Part shown: positions 8,001 through 17,066 of the stretch, piece by piece
Numbering within the stretch: the stretch's first letter is position 1
How the letters are laid out: every line of letters starts with the position of its first letter
From: CAIPAT01 sp041665605
Lineage (GTDB): Bacteria > Verrucomicrobiota > Lentisphaeria > Victivallales > Victivallaceae
Direction of reading: 5' to 3'
Length of the DNA stretch: 64,000 nt
Assembly (NCBI GenBank): GCA_041665605.1
Contig: JBAYIO010000013.1
Coordinates: 9,261-73,260, forward strand
The notes under the pieces: generated by a model
What the model was told of the DNA's origin: nothing
Database searches by the model: none
What the model saw: the letters and a program-made list of their open reading frames with translations, nothing else
Program-made: the position numbers and the translations under genes

Positions 8001-9335
8001 CTATTCAGCCGCCTGAGCCGCCGCCGCTTTCATCGGCGGGTTCAGCCAATAGGTAAACTGATCCATTGCAGTATCGTTTGTGAAAAATTCAAATTTCAGC
8101 AGATACCGTTTATTTTTCATGTCCGGCGGCAGATTCAGCTTGACCGACCCCGGCTTCAGCGGTGAAATTCCGGCAAATTCTTTGTTTTTGTTCATGATCA
8201 TCTTGCCTTCCGGCGAATTTAAGGTCAAATCAAGTGAAATCCCGTCCATGTCTTTGGATGGCAGATAGTCAATAATTACTTCGGTGGAATCTTTTACGTC
8301 CACATTCCTTATGGAATAAATTCCTGAGTCAGTTACTCTGGACACAGATTCCAGCCCTTTCCCGAAAAGGAGAGTCCATTCCCACTCGACGCGCTGTTCC
8401 GGCGGCACCTCGATTTTGATTACCGGCTCCACTCCGAAAGTGTCATTGTCTTTCCAGAAAACGATTTTGGCAAGAGGGGTTCTGGTGAGGATGGCGAAAA
8501 CGCCGTTATCGCCGATGCCGCCGGCGGCTACCCAGCGTTCAGCTTTGGAAAATCTGTCTTCGTTATACTCGGTATACGCCATCATTTTACTGATTAAAAC
8601 CGGATCTGAATTGATGGAAACAATTTTCTTGTCTCCGGCATTAAAGGCTCTTTTAACCGGAATGGATATCCATGATTTCGGCACCATAGCGTCATATTTG
8701 ACATTGAAGAACGGGTGGGGCGATACGGTAGTAGTCAAAGTCTCCTTGCTGTTGTTAAACAATATTCCTTTGACGGATATTTTTGAGGAATCGCTGAATT
8801 TGGTATCTATCCGCAACTTGTAAGACTTGTCTTTTGAAATCTGCACGTCCTGAGAAAAAGACACAATAACCTCGTCATCTTTTTTCTCAACGTTGCTTTG
8901 CCATGGCAGAGAGGGTGTTGCGGCAGCGGCTTCGGCAGGCTCTTTTTTCTGTTCCGCCGGAGTTTCTTTCGGCTCACCCGGCGTCTCGGTTTTTGCCGCC
9001 TGGTCAGCCGGGGCGAAAGTCATCGGACCAAAAACCTGGGTAAGCCCGAATTTCACGCCGTTTTCGCTGGCTAGAAGGCCTTTTTCGCTGCCGGCTGGAA
9101 CAATTTCTTTAAACCATCCGCCTCTGGATACGCCAGGAGCCGCCTGGTCCAGTGATTTTGCTCCGGGATTTATCAGGGCGGCAGTATAATATTTATTGAC
9201 AATCAGATAGTCAGGGATGCCGTCTTTGTCAATATCTATGGTTTGAATTGTCACAGCAAAAGTCTGGCAGGCGGATAAAATTCCAACCAGACCAACCAGA
9301 TAGAATTTCAAATTATCATATATTAATTTATTCAT
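8001..9335 (-). CDS. Secreted or lipid-anchored beta-sandwich protein, function unknown
   Basis: This is a 444-residue exported protein. The N-terminus has a hydrophobic helix ending LSAC, which fits either a lipobox (Cys 23) or a type I signal. Right after it comes DIDKDGIPDY, an EF-hand-like calcium loop of the type seen in secreted repeat proteins. A Pro/Glu/Ala-rich linker at about 120-145 separates it from a long beta-rich part with many aromatic residues. The segment WVAAGGIGDNGVFAI and the later VPPEQRVEWEWTLLF recall mutarotase-like supersandwich folds, but I am not sure of this. The ATG at 9335 is chosen over the one 27 bases upstream because GGGAAGCGG precedes it and the signal peptide then starts normally. 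It is not in an operon. Confidence 0.65.
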   Translation of the reverse strand: MNKLIYDNLKFYLVGLVGILSACQTFAVTIQTIDIDKDGIPDYLIVNKYYTAALINPGAKSLDQAAPGVSRGGWFKEIVPAGSEKGLLASENGVKFGLTQVFGPMTFAPADQAAKTETPGEPKETPAEQKKEPAEAAAATPSLPWQSNVEKKDDEVIVSFSQDVQISKDKSYKLRIDTKFSDSSKISVKGILFNNSKETLTTTVSPHPFFNVKYDAMVPKSWISIPVKRAFNAGDKKIVSINSDPVLISKMMAYTEYNEDRFSKAERWVAAGGIGDNGVFAILTRTPLAKIVFWKDNDTFGVEPVIKIEVPPEQRVEWEWTLLFGKGLESVSRVTDSGIYSIRNVDVKDSTEVIIDYLPSKDMDGISLDLTLNSPEGKMIMNKNKEFAGISPLKPGSVKLNLPPDMKNKRYLLKFEFFTNDTAMDQFTYWLNPPMKAAAAQAAE

Positions 9336-9871
9336 AAACCGCTTCCCATATTTTAATTGCATAAATCACAGCAGTCTTTTAAATATTATTACCTTTATAA
9401 TTTAGCACAAAAAGTGAAACGATGCTTCTTTATTTTGATTAAAAACGCATTTTTGATTAAAAATATTAAAAATTATTGTTTAACCGATATAATCCTCATG
9501 ATATAATAGCATTGGTTTAAATTTTAACATTCTTTAAAATCTGAAATTCACATGTCAATAGTGTTGAAGTATCTCGGTTGTTTGATTTTCCAGGCGCCAC
9601 CGTGCTCCCGTAATGCCCAGATTGAAAGTGTATTCTGTCCAAAATTAGGAGGCAAGGAGCACAGAATGTTTTCCGGATCAGAAAGCCATAGAGCCCATTG
9701 GCCCCATTTTCTTCCGGCGGCGGCGGGAGACTTTCGGAATGAAATTTATGCATATAAATTTCTCTTTTCCGATTTTAACGTTATATTCATTGAATATAGC
9801 CGTTTAGGCGGCGGGTTATGAATTGATCTATTGTATATTACATAGCAATAATAAAGCAGGAGAAAGTTATT
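9336..9871. other. Intergenic region, 536 bases, no recognised gene
   Basis: The first 200 bases are AT-rich and upstream of the leftward exported-protein gene, so they probably hold its promoter. At 9632-9665 a short inverted repeat (ATTCTGT...ACAGAAT) encloses AGGAGG, and an ATG at 9666 opens a 51-codon frame that resembles nothing I know. GTGCTCC near 9602 and GGAGCAC near 9655 form a second inverted pair. This could be another transposon-end relic; evidence is weak. Confidence 0.3.
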
Positions 9872-10456
9872 ATGAGCAAAAAGATTTTAATAATCGGAGG
9901 AAGTCCGCGCAAGACCGGAAATACTGCAACAATAACCGGCTGGGTTGCCGAAGGCGCTGAATCCGCCGGGGCTTCGGTAAAAATTGTGGATGCCGCCCGC
10001 TTGAAATATAAAATTGCCGGCTGCTGCTCCTGTTACAGTTGCCAGGTCTCGCAGCAGTTCCGCTGTGTTATTCTGGACGAAGCGACAGAAGTTGTGGCCT
10101 CATTCCCGGAATATGACGTGGTGGTCTTCGCCTCTCCGGTTTACTTTTTCGGGCTTACCGCACAGATAAAAATGCTCATGGACAGAATGTTTTCACTATT
10201 TAAGTTCAGCGACGGCAAGACGATCCATAATCTTCAGAAAGTGAACTTCGCCCTCATCGCCACCTGCGGCGGCGATCTGGATGACAGCGGGGTTAAGCTG
10301 GTTGACGAGACCATCAAGAAGATTGTCCATTTTATCGGGAAGACTCATAAAAGCTTGCTCGTTCCGTCACTGCTTCCCGCGCTGGAGGAAACCGCAAAGC
10401 GAGAAGATTTAAAAGAAAAGGCTTTGGAGTTCGGGGAAAAACTGGCAAACTGGTAA
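9872..10456 (+). CDS. Iron-sulfur flavoprotein (Isf-like), NADPH-dependent FMN reductase superfamily
   Basis: This 194-residue flavodoxin-fold protein has the FMN phosphate loop SPRKTGNT at 11-18 and the FMN ring loop SPVYFFGL in the middle. Cysteines 51, 54, 57 and 65 form C-x2-C-x2-C-x7-C, the compact [4Fe-4S] motif of Isf-type flavoproteins, which move electrons between ferredoxin-like donors and acceptors or reduce O2 and peroxide in anaerobes. Cys 52 is an extra cysteine. The start is preceded by AGGAGAAAG. hemW follows 40 bases downstream with a small tetraloop hairpin between. Its partner is unknown, but a strictly anaerobic lifestyle and the hydrogenase in the same window fit. Confidence 0.8.
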   Translation: MSKKILIIGGSPRKTGNTATITGWVAEGAESAGASVKIVDAARLKYKIAGCCSCYSCQVSQQFRCVILDEATEVVASFPEYDVVVFASPVYFFGLTAQIKMLMDRMFSLFKFSDGKTIHNLQKVNFALIATCGGDLDDSGVKLVDETIKKIVHFIGKTHKSLLVPSLLPALEETAKREDLKEKALEFGEKLANW

Positions 10457-10457
10457 T

Positions 10458-10473
10458 TCAGGCGAAAGCCTGA
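10458..10473 (+). other. Hairpin with GAAA tetraloop between the flavoprotein gene and hemW
   Basis: Six paired bases (TCAGGC/GCCTGA) are closed by a GAAA loop right after the flavoprotein stop codon and 23 bases before the hemW start. There is no T tract, so it is more likely a processing or stability element than a terminator. Confidence 0.4.
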
Positions 10474-10496
10474 TAAACGGAGGGGCGCGGGCAGAA

Positions 10497-11618
10497 ATGT
10501 TTTTTGAGAATGTTTACATCCATATTCCGTTCTGTAGCAGAAAGTGTGATTATTGCAGCTTTTTTTCTGTGCCGAACCCGGATAAAAACTTGATTGACGC
10601 CTATTTAATCCGGCTGGAGGAAGACCTTGCCGACGCCAATCTCTCGATTCCGGTTAAGACGATTTACCTGGGCGGCGGAACCCCGTCACTGCTGTCATGC
10701 GCTCAGCTTGAACGCTTCTACGCCATGATCCGGAAGTATGTGCCGCTGCTGCCATCCGCTGAAATTTCAATGGAATGCAACCCGGAAACGCTGTCTCCGG
10801 AGAAGGGCGAACTCATCCTGAATTTTGTCAACCGCCTGAGCATCGGGGTGCAGTCCTTCAATCACAAACTTCGTGCCAAACTGGGCAGACAGTCCAAGGA
10901 TTCTGAAATTGAAGCGGCGTTAAGCAGTTTAAGAGGACGGCGGATCAAAGATTTTAACATAGACCTGATTTACGGGATTCCAGGACAGACGCTGAGAGAA
11001 TGGGAACAGGACCTGGAGGCCGCCGCGGAACATGACATCTCCCATATTTCCTGCTACTGCCTGACCATTGAGGAGGGTACCGCGCTGGCGACTTCGTTTA
11101 ATGGCGAAGACCTGATTGATGATGAAGTCACCGCCGAAATGTGGAGCATGACCGGCGCCTTTCTGGAGTCCAGAAAAATCCGCCGTTACGAAATATCAAA
11201 TTACGCCAAACCGGGCGCGGAATGCATCCATAATATCAATGTCTGGTATGGCCAGCCGTATCTCGGCCTGGGACCGGCCTCGACCTCATTTGACGGCAGA
11301 GACCGCTGGACGCAGCCGTCCTCGCTGGAAAAATGGCTGAATGGACAACCTCCGGAAATGGATATCATTGACCCGGAGTACCGCATGGCGGAAATCTTTA
11401 TCATCGGGCTCAGAACTGTTGAAGGCTGGAACAGCCGCCGCTGGAAGGATGTATTCCTGCAGAAAGCGATGTATGTTGACTGGAGCACGATGCTGGAACG
11501 GGCATTCAGCGTGAAGAAGCTCCACCCCGATCTGATGAATGTTTCCGAAGACAATATCAGCCTGACCGAAAAAGGCCTTTTATTCTGGAACACCGCCGCC
11601 GAGGCCTGGCTGGGGTGA
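10497..11618 (+). CDS. hemW: Radical SAM haem chaperone HemW (HemN-like)
   Basis: The N-terminus VYIHIPFCSRKCDYCSFF has the radical SAM motif C13-x3-C17-x2-C20. The residue two after the last cysteine is Phe, not the extra Cys of true oxygen-independent coproporphyrinogen oxidase HemN, so HemW is the better name. GGGTPSLL follows as the SAM-binding glycine stretch, and the C-terminal HemN domain is complete (373 residues, usual length). HemW inserts haem into respiratory proteins in E. coli-type systems. The start ATG is 11 bases after GGAGGGG. The gene meets hslO tail to tail with no spacer: the two stop codons form TGATCA. Confidence 0.9.
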   Translation: MFFENVYIHIPFCSRKCDYCSFFSVPNPDKNLIDAYLIRLEEDLADANLSIPVKTIYLGGGTPSLLSCAQLERFYAMIRKYVPLLPSAEISMECNPETLSPEKGELILNFVNRLSIGVQSFNHKLRAKLGRQSKDSEIEAALSSLRGRRIKDFNIDLIYGIPGQTLREWEQDLEAAAEHDISHISCYCLTIEEGTALATSFNGEDLIDDEVTAEMWSMTGAFLESRKIRRYEISNYAKPGAECIHNINVWYGQPYLGLGPASTSFDGRDRWTQPSSLEKWLNGQPPEMDIIDPEYRMAEIFIIGLRTVEGWNSRRWKDVFLQKAMYVDWSTMLERAFSVKKLHPDLMNVSEDNISLTEKGLLFWNTAAEAWLG

Positions 11619-12509
11619 TCAGAACGGGAAGTCTTTCCTGGTGAAACGGTATTCCTTGCGGCAGAAATTGCACATGATGGCCGGGTTCGCGTTTTCTTTA
11701 AACAGGGCAATCAGCTCATTCCTGTCCAGAACCGACATTGCCATTTTCATTTTCTCAAAGGAGCAGTTGCACCTGAACCCCGGACTGCTGCCGTAGTCGT
11801 AGGAGAGCAGATTTTTGTCTGAGTCTATTTCGCTCTCCCCGGCGGCGAGAGCCGCCAGCGCCCATAGTTTTTTTTCAGAAGGCATGCGTTCCAGTATCCG
11901 GCTGGCGAATTCCGGCTGGCAGATATTTTTGCGGTACTTTTCAAATTCGGTCAAATTGCAATCCGGCATGGCTTGAATCATGAAGCCGCCCGCTCTTTTA
12001 ACCGGATCCAGCGGGTCCGGATTGAACTCGATCGCCGTGCTGAATTCGGTCTCAATCTGATCGCTGACGGAAAAGAAAAAGCCGGCGTCTGCGACCGCAT
12101 CGCCAAATGCGGTACGGGTTTTGCCGGAGTTCAAAATTTTCCCGGCCTCCGACTTGATGATGGAAATGAAACCGTCTTTTTCGCCGTAAATCTCCTGTTC
12201 CGAAGATATTTTGTCCATCAAATGCGGCTCTTTGATGATGCCGCGAATGTCACAATCGGCATTGGAATCCACGATAATGGAAGATATTTTACCCGGGTAA
12301 TCCCAGCGCAGCGAGTACTTTTCACCTTTATTCAGCAGCGCGGAAACCAGCGCCCCGACGGTCAAGGCGCCGGCAAAGATCTCCGCGGCGACCGGATCCG
12401 TGTCGTGGATCGCAATCCCCCTGGCAACCGTGCCGGTAGTTTCCGCAAACACAAACCGGGCGTTGATATTCCGGAGAATGCCGCGGATAAGATAATCAGA
12501 ATGAACCAT
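11619..12509 (-). CDS. hslO: Hsp33 redox-regulated chaperone
   Basis: This 296-residue Hsp33 holdase protects proteins during oxidative stress in the cytosol. The zinc and redox switch is intact at the C-terminus: C247-N-C249, then 30 residues, then C280-NF-C283. The N-terminal domain begins SDYLIRGILRNINARFVF, followed by the GALTVGALVSALL helix. The start at 12509 gives the expected N-terminus. It converges on hemW with directly abutting stop codons and lies downstream of the nifU-like gene on the same strand, with a 46-base gap, so cotranscription is possible. It would make sense beside oxygen-sensitive iron-sulfur functions. Confidence 0.9.
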   Translation of the reverse strand: MVHSDYLIRGILRNINARFVFAETTGTVARGIAIHDTDPVAAEIFAGALTVGALVSALLNKGEKYSLRWDYPGKISSIIVDSNADCDIRGIIKEPHLMDKISSEQEIYGEKDGFISIIKSEAGKILNSGKTRTAFGDAVADAGFFFSVSDQIETEFSTAIEFNPDPLDPVKRAGGFMIQAMPDCNLTEFEKYRKNICQPEFASRILERMPSEKKLWALAALAAGESEIDSDKNLLSYDYGSSPGFRCNCSFEKMKMAMSVLDRNELIALFKENANPAIMCNFCRKEYRFTRKDFPF

Positions 12510-12555
12510 TTTGATCTCTTAAAAACATGGCGGCATGATTGCCGTCATGTTGTGC

Positions 12556-12786
12556 TTATTGTACTCGTTCAATCACGATTTCGGGATCGATTTCTTCCCG
12601 CAGAATGCGCTCAAGACCGTCTTTTATCGTCATTGTGGCATGCGGACACATGCCGCAGGCGCCGCGCAGGCGGACCTGGGCGGTTTTTCCAGTAATGTCA
12701 ACAATCTCGAGGTCTCCGCCGTCAGCCTGAAGGTGGACTCTCAATTCATTCAACCGGGTTCTGATTTTGTCATGGAGCTCAGACAT
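12556..12786 (-). CDS. NifU-like C-terminal domain protein (iron-sulfur scaffold)
   Basis: This 76-residue protein consists only of the NifU C-terminal (Nfu) domain. The cluster-binding CxxC is at C44-GM-C47 inside RGACGMCPHATMTIKDGLE, the family hallmark, and LQADGGDLE precedes it. Such stand-alone Nfu domains carry and deliver [4Fe-4S] clusters in the cytosol. It lies between dapL upstream (48-base gap) and hslO downstream, all on the minus strand. A ribosome site, CAGGGAGATAAAAA, precedes the ATG. The family is clear; client proteins are unknown, though hydrogenase, HemW and ferredoxin-type proteins in this window are obvious candidates. Confidence 0.9.
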   Translation of the reverse strand: MSELHDKIRTRLNELRVHLQADGGDLEIVDITGKTAQVRLRGACGMCPHATMTIKDGLERILREEIDPEIVIERVQ

Positions 12787-12834
12787 TTTTTATCTCCCTG
12801 TGTTTTAGGATTCAAAACTTGCAAACAGTTAATT

Positions 12835-14073
12835 TTACCACACGAATTTCGATCCGCTCAGTCTTCTGCCGAATTCTGAAAGGACTTCATTTTCTTCACT
12901 GATCCCGCCGCGGGCTACAAATGTCGCGCTGAAACGGACGTAATTGCCGACATCATCCCAGGGAACGCTGCTGATGAGCTTTTCTTTGATCAGCCACTGG
13001 CTGAAATCTTCGGCGGTCTCGAATTTTTCGCCGCTGCCGGTGCCTTTCGGCGCTTTTACATAGAGGTAGAATGAGCCTTCCGGCACTTTGGCCGGGAAGC
13101 CCAGTTTGCGCAGGCTTTCGGTCATGCTTTTCAGGCGGCGTTCGTACTTCTCGCAGATCTTCGGAGTGATATTGGCCTGATCTTTGAGTGCGCAGATTGC
13201 GGCTTTCTGAATTGCGGCAAACTGTCCGCTGTCGGCGTTGTCTTTGACAAAGGCGAATGCCTTGACTGCCAGTTCGTTGCCGCAGACCCAGCTCAGACGC
13301 CAGCCGGTCATGTTGAATCCTTTGGACATGCTGTGCAGTTCGACCGCGACGTCTTTGCCGCCCGGCAGCGAAAGGATGCTGAGCGGTTTGCCCTGGAAAT
13401 TCAGCGGCGCATAAGCAGCGTCGGAAACAATCAGAATGTCATTTTTCTTTGCGAAGTCAATCGCCTTGGCAAAGAACTTTTCATCGGCGGAAGCGCCGGT
13501 GGGGTTGTTCGGATAGTTCAGGTAAAGCAGTTTTGCCCGCTTGCGCTGATCCGCCGTCAGCGAATCGAGATCGGGCATGAACTTGTTTTCCTCCAGCAGC
13601 GGCAGATTGATCACTTCGCCGCCAAGATATTTAGTCCAGGTTCCCATCACCGGGTAGCCGGGAACCGTCATGATCGTGATGTCGCCGGGGTTGATGAAAC
13701 AGGCCGGGAGCAGAGAAAGGGCGGACTTGCTGCCGATGGCGTGCATGACTTCCGTTTCCGGATTGACATCGGCGTGATAGAGCTCTTTCATATACTGCGC
13801 GACGGCAATCTTGAATTCATCGATGCCGTTATCGGCATAAATGCGGTTTTCCCACAACGCGGCTTCCCTGCAGAGCGCCGCCACCACTTCCGGGAACGCC
13901 ATGTCATCGGGTTCGCCCACGCCCATATCAATCAACTTTATGCCGGGGTTGGCTTTCATGGCGGCGCGTTTTGCCCGCTTGATCTTCTCGAACTTATAAA
14001 TTTTGGTGTCCTTGCCGAATGACGAACCGCCAAGCCGCTCGGCGAAATTTGACTGTAAAAAACTTTCTTCCAT
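12835..14073 (-). CDS. dapL: LL-diaminopimelate aminotransferase-like class I/II PLP enzyme
   Basis: This 412-residue fold-type I aminotransferase has MGVGEPDD (50-57), NYPNNPTG (186-193), DAAY (218-221) and the PLP lysine K251 in SMSKGFNMTGWR. The sequence around GEPDDMAFPEVVAAL and the SMSKGFNMTGWRL block matches DapL, which makes LL-DAP from tetrahydrodipicolinate for lysine and peptidoglycan. That pathway is used by the Chlamydiae-Verrucomicrobia-Lentisphaerae group. The ATG at 14073 is chosen over one 81 bases upstream because GGAG precedes it and the extra 27 residues are basic and unlike the family. A related aspartate-type aminotransferase cannot be fully excluded. Confidence 0.8.
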   Translation of the reverse strand: MEESFLQSNFAERLGGSSFGKDTKIYKFEKIKRAKRAAMKANPGIKLIDMGVGEPDDMAFPEVVAALCREAALWENRIYADNGIDEFKIAVAQYMKELYHADVNPETEVMHAIGSKSALSLLPACFINPGDITIMTVPGYPVMGTWTKYLGGEVINLPLLEENKFMPDLDSLTADQRKRAKLLYLNYPNNPTGASADEKFFAKAIDFAKKNDILIVSDAAYAPLNFQGKPLSILSLPGGKDVAVELHSMSKGFNMTGWRLSWVCGNELAVKAFAFVKDNADSGQFAAIQKAAICALKDQANITPKICEKYERRLKSMTESLRKLGFPAKVPEGSFYLYVKAPKGTGSGEKFETAEDFSQWLIKEKLISSVPWDDVGNYVRFSATFVARGGISEENEVLSEFGRRLSGSKFVW

Positions 14074-14221
14074 CACTTTGCTCCGTTTATTCTTATTTAA
14101 TTCAGCCTTAGCTTTTTTTAAAAAGCGGGATATTGTATATGTTCTGCAAATCAAGTTAATTATAGCATGAATTTGTAATTATTCACCTTTTTACAAATCA
14201 ATTTTACAGGAAAAACGACTT

Positions 14222-14503
14222 ATGAAAAAAATTGTTGTTGATAAATATGAATTTGAAGGGTATAGAATCCCGACCCAGTCGGCCAATATTCTTTTGATCA
14301 AGGGGAAGCACGGTTTTCTCGGCTGCGGTTATTTCAGCGTTGAAACCGCCAATAAACTTCAGGAAACCGTTGCCATTGTCACCGGTGTCCAAACTTTCGA
14401 CGACATGTTGAACGCAATAGTGGTCAACGTCAGCGCAAGCGCTGAAAAAGACGGTATCGTAAAAGGGATGTCCGGACGCGACGCCCTGCTGAAAATGGCA
14501 TAA
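14222..14503 (+). CDS. DUF1805 (YunC-like) protein
   Basis: This 93-residue protein matches the DUF1805/YunC family: a short alpha-beta protein with the conserved block LLIKGKHGFLGCGYF followed by VETANKL. The biochemical role of the family is not known. AGGA lies 9 bases before the ATG. Its stop is 8 bases before pdxB, and pdxB and thiI follow tightly, so the three form one transcription unit divergent from dapL. The single cysteine, in LGCGYF, is typical of the family. Confidence 0.8.
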   Translation: MKKIVVDKYEFEGYRIPTQSANILLIKGKHGFLGCGYFSVETANKLQETVAIVTGVQTFDDMLNAIVVNVSASAEKDGIVKGMSGRDALLKMA

Positions 14504-14511
14504 CCGGGAAT

Positions 14512-15657
14512 ATGAAGATGAAAGTTGTTGCAGACGATAAGATACCTTTTCTTAAAGGCGTGCTTGAACCATATTGTGATTCAGTAGTGTATCTGCCGGG
14601 CGGAAAAACCCTGCCGGCGGATGTCATCGACGCCGACGCGTTAATTACCCGGACCCGGACGAAATGCAATGAAAAGCTGCTGGCCGGGTCGAATGTAAAG
14701 TTCATCGCGACGGCCACCATCGGCTTTGACCATTTCGACACCGCCTATCTTGATGCCGCCGGAATCACCTGGACTAACGCGCCGGGCTGCAATTCCAGTT
14801 CCGTCAAACAGTATATCACATCCGTGCTGCTCAATCTGGCGGCGGATCACGGCATCGCGCTGCGCGGCAAAACGTTGGGCGTGGTTGGCGTCGGCAATGT
14901 CGGATCCAAGGTTGCCGCCGCCGGCAGAGCGCTGGGCATGAACGTATTGTTGAATGACCCGCCCCGCGCTGAAAAAGAGGGGGCTGAACAGTTTGTCAGC
15001 CTCGAACGTATCCAGTCCGAATCGGACTTCGTCACTTTACATGTGCCGCTGACGGAAGCAGGAAAGTACCGGACATATCATCTGGCGGATGCGGACTTCC
15101 TGAAAAAGCTTAAACCCGGAGCCTTCTTCATAAATTCATCCAGAGGCGAAGTTTGCGATAACGCCGCATTGAAAGTCGCGCTAGCGGCCAAAACAATTCG
15201 CGGCGCAGTGCTGGACGTCTGGGAAAACGAGCCGGAGATTGACTGCGAACTGCTGCGGCTGGTTGATTACGGCACTCCCCATATCGCCGGATATTCTACT
15301 GACGGCAAGGCCAACGGCACCGCCATGAGCGTCGGTGCGCTTTGCCGGTTCTTCGGTTTGAATCTGAAAGACTGGTATCCGTCATATATTCCGGGGCCCG
15401 ACAACCGTGAAATTGCGCTGGCAGATCAGGGTTCTTTTGAAAAGACGCTGCTTGACGCGGTAAACGTCAGTTATGACGTCAAAGCCGACAGCGCCAGGCT
15501 GCTGGCATCCCCGGAGACATTTGAAAAGCAGCGCGGCGATTACCCGCTGCGCCGCGAGTTTCCTTATTATACTGTCGCCGTCAAAAGCGGTTCCCGTCTG
15601 AATCCGGACATCCTTTCCGCGCTCCGGGAACTTGGTTTCAACCTGAAGGACACATAA
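14512..15657 (+). CDS. pdxB: 4-phosphoerythronate dehydrogenase PdxB
   Basis: PdxB oxidises 4-phosphoerythronate in the DXP-dependent route to pyridoxal phosphate. This 381-residue D-2-hydroxyacid dehydrogenase starts VVADDKIPFL and has NAPGCNSSSVKQY (89-101), a PdxB-specific stretch, and the NAD loop GVGNVG at 126-131. NSSRGEV and HIAGYSTDGK later on supply the catalytic region. The C-terminal PdxB dimerisation domain is present. It lies between the DUF1805 gene and thiI, with 8 and 6 bases of spacing, suggesting translation in one operon. PLP from this route serves enzymes such as the adjacent DapL. Confidence 0.92.
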   Translation: MKMKVVADDKIPFLKGVLEPYCDSVVYLPGGKTLPADVIDADALITRTRTKCNEKLLAGSNVKFIATATIGFDHFDTAYLDAAGITWTNAPGCNSSSVKQYITSVLLNLAADHGIALRGKTLGVVGVGNVGSKVAAAGRALGMNVLLNDPPRAEKEGAEQFVSLERIQSESDFVTLHVPLTEAGKYRTYHLADADFLKKLKPGAFFINSSRGEVCDNAALKVALAAKTIRGAVLDVWENEPEIDCELLRLVDYGTPHIAGYSTDGKANGTAMSVGALCRFFGLNLKDWYPSYIPGPDNREIALADQGSFEKTLLDAVNVSYDVKADSARLLASPETFEKQRGDYPLRREFPYYTVAVKSGSRLNPDILSALRELGFNLKDT

Positions 15658-15663
15658 CCAACC

Positions 15664-16875
15664 ATGTTTAACGCAATCATCTGCCGCTATAACGAGATAG
15701 CGATCAAAGGCAATAACCGGGCAATGTTCGAAAACCGGCTCGTTGAAAATATCTACGATCTGCTCAAACAGGTCGAGGAAATCAAAGTCTCACGGGTCAG
15801 GGGCAGAATCTGGGTGCAGCATCCGTCAAAACAGCCGTTTTCCGACGGCGAACTGGAGATAATCAAAGAGCAGCTTCCCCGGGCCTTTGGCATCGAATCG
15901 TTCTCCCCGGTCATCATGTGCGGACTGGATATCGAGGAAATCTGCTGCGCGGTTGACGGCAGTTGCGACCGGTTTATTCAGGCGGCAATGACGAAAAAGA
16001 CGGTTCCGGCTTTCCGCATCCGGGCGACCCGGAGCAATAAAAAGTTTCCGCTAATATCCAAGGAGATCGAAATCCGGCTGGCCAAAGTCGTCGCCATTAA
16101 ATATGATGACGGACGGCTGAAAGTCAATTTGACGGATGCCGATGTGACCGTCGGCTGTGAAGTACGGGATGAATTCGCTTTTGTCTTTTACGAATCGTTT
16201 CAGGGGCCGGGCGGACTGCCGGTCGGCTGCAATTCGCCGGTGCTGGCGCTGCTGTCCGGCGGGATTGATTCGCCGGTTGCCTGCTATATGACGATGAAGC
16301 GCGGCTGCCGGGTTGACTACCTCACCTTTCACAGCGCTCCATATACTCCGCAAGTGACGATTGACAAAGTGAAGCGGATCGCCGTTGAATTAAACCGTTT
16401 TCAGCGTCCCGGCAAATTGCACATCTGCAATCTGGCGCCGATCCAGAAGCTGATCCGCGACAACTGCAATCCCAGGAACCGGACCGTCCTTTACCGGCGG
16501 ATGATGTTCCGCATTGCGGAAAAAGTGGCCCGCAGAACCGGCTGCATGGCCTTGGTGACGGGTGAATCCGTCGGCCAGGTCGCCAGCCAGACCATTGTCA
16601 ATCTCAATACGATTAATGACGCAGTCAATATGCTGGTGCTCCGTCCGCTGATCGGAATGGACAAAAGCGAAGGCATTGCGCTGGCGGAAAAAATCGGCAC
16701 CTTTGAATTGTCCAAAGAACAAGTGCCGGACAGTTGCACCGTTTTTGCCCCGTCTGCGCCGTCTACCGCCGTGCCGCTGGAGCGCGCCATCGAAGACGAA
16801 GCTCTGCTGCCGGGCTATGAAGCCGTGCTTGATGAAATTATCCAGGGCATTGAAGTTTATACCGACGGCAAATGA
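15664..16875 (+). CDS. thiI: tRNA 4-thiouridine synthase ThiI
   Basis: ThiI adenylates U8 of tRNA and passes sulfur to it, and also supplies sulfur for thiamine thiazole. This 403-residue form has the N-terminal ferredoxin-like and THUMP regions (start ICRYNEIAIKGNNRAMFE), then the PP-loop SGGIDS at 198-203. There is no C-terminal rhodanese domain, which is the usual arrangement outside enterobacteria; DSCTVFAP near the end is conserved in this form. It starts 6 bases after pdxB. No terminator is seen in the 191 bases that follow. Confidence 0.93.
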   Translation: MFNAIICRYNEIAIKGNNRAMFENRLVENIYDLLKQVEEIKVSRVRGRIWVQHPSKQPFSDGELEIIKEQLPRAFGIESFSPVIMCGLDIEEICCAVDGSCDRFIQAAMTKKTVPAFRIRATRSNKKFPLISKEIEIRLAKVVAIKYDDGRLKVNLTDADVTVGCEVRDEFAFVFYESFQGPGGLPVGCNSPVLALLSGGIDSPVACYMTMKRGCRVDYLTFHSAPYTPQVTIDKVKRIAVELNRFQRPGKLHICNLAPIQKLIRDNCNPRNRTVLYRRMMFRIAEKVARRTGCMALVTGESVGQVASQTIVNLNTINDAVNMLVLRPLIGMDKSEGIALAEKIGTFELSKEQVPDSCTVFAPSAPSTAVPLERAIEDEALLPGYEAVLDEIIQGIEVYTDGK

Positions 16876-17066
16876 CAGACGCCGGTTCCATGCTCTCGCA
16901 CTTGGAATATGCATTAAAAGTCAAAGCTGCGTGGAAAAATTTACATTAAAGCGCAGAAAAAATTTGCATTTTCCCGGCATTCATTATAGTTTCATTTCCC
17001 GGCATATAAATGTTTATGACTGTCATATAAATAACGAATACTTCAAAAAGAAGGAGATGGAATATT

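Noticed and set aside
9552..9821. 89-codon frame in the gap before the flavoprotein gene
   Set aside because: No similarity to anything known and unusual composition. A shorter start at 9666 has an AGGAGG nearby, but that alone is not enough to call a gene.
11616..11621. TGATCA palindrome formed by the abutting stops of hemW and hslO
   Set aside because: A six-base palindrome made by two stop codons needs no further explanation; no terminator or protein site is suggested.
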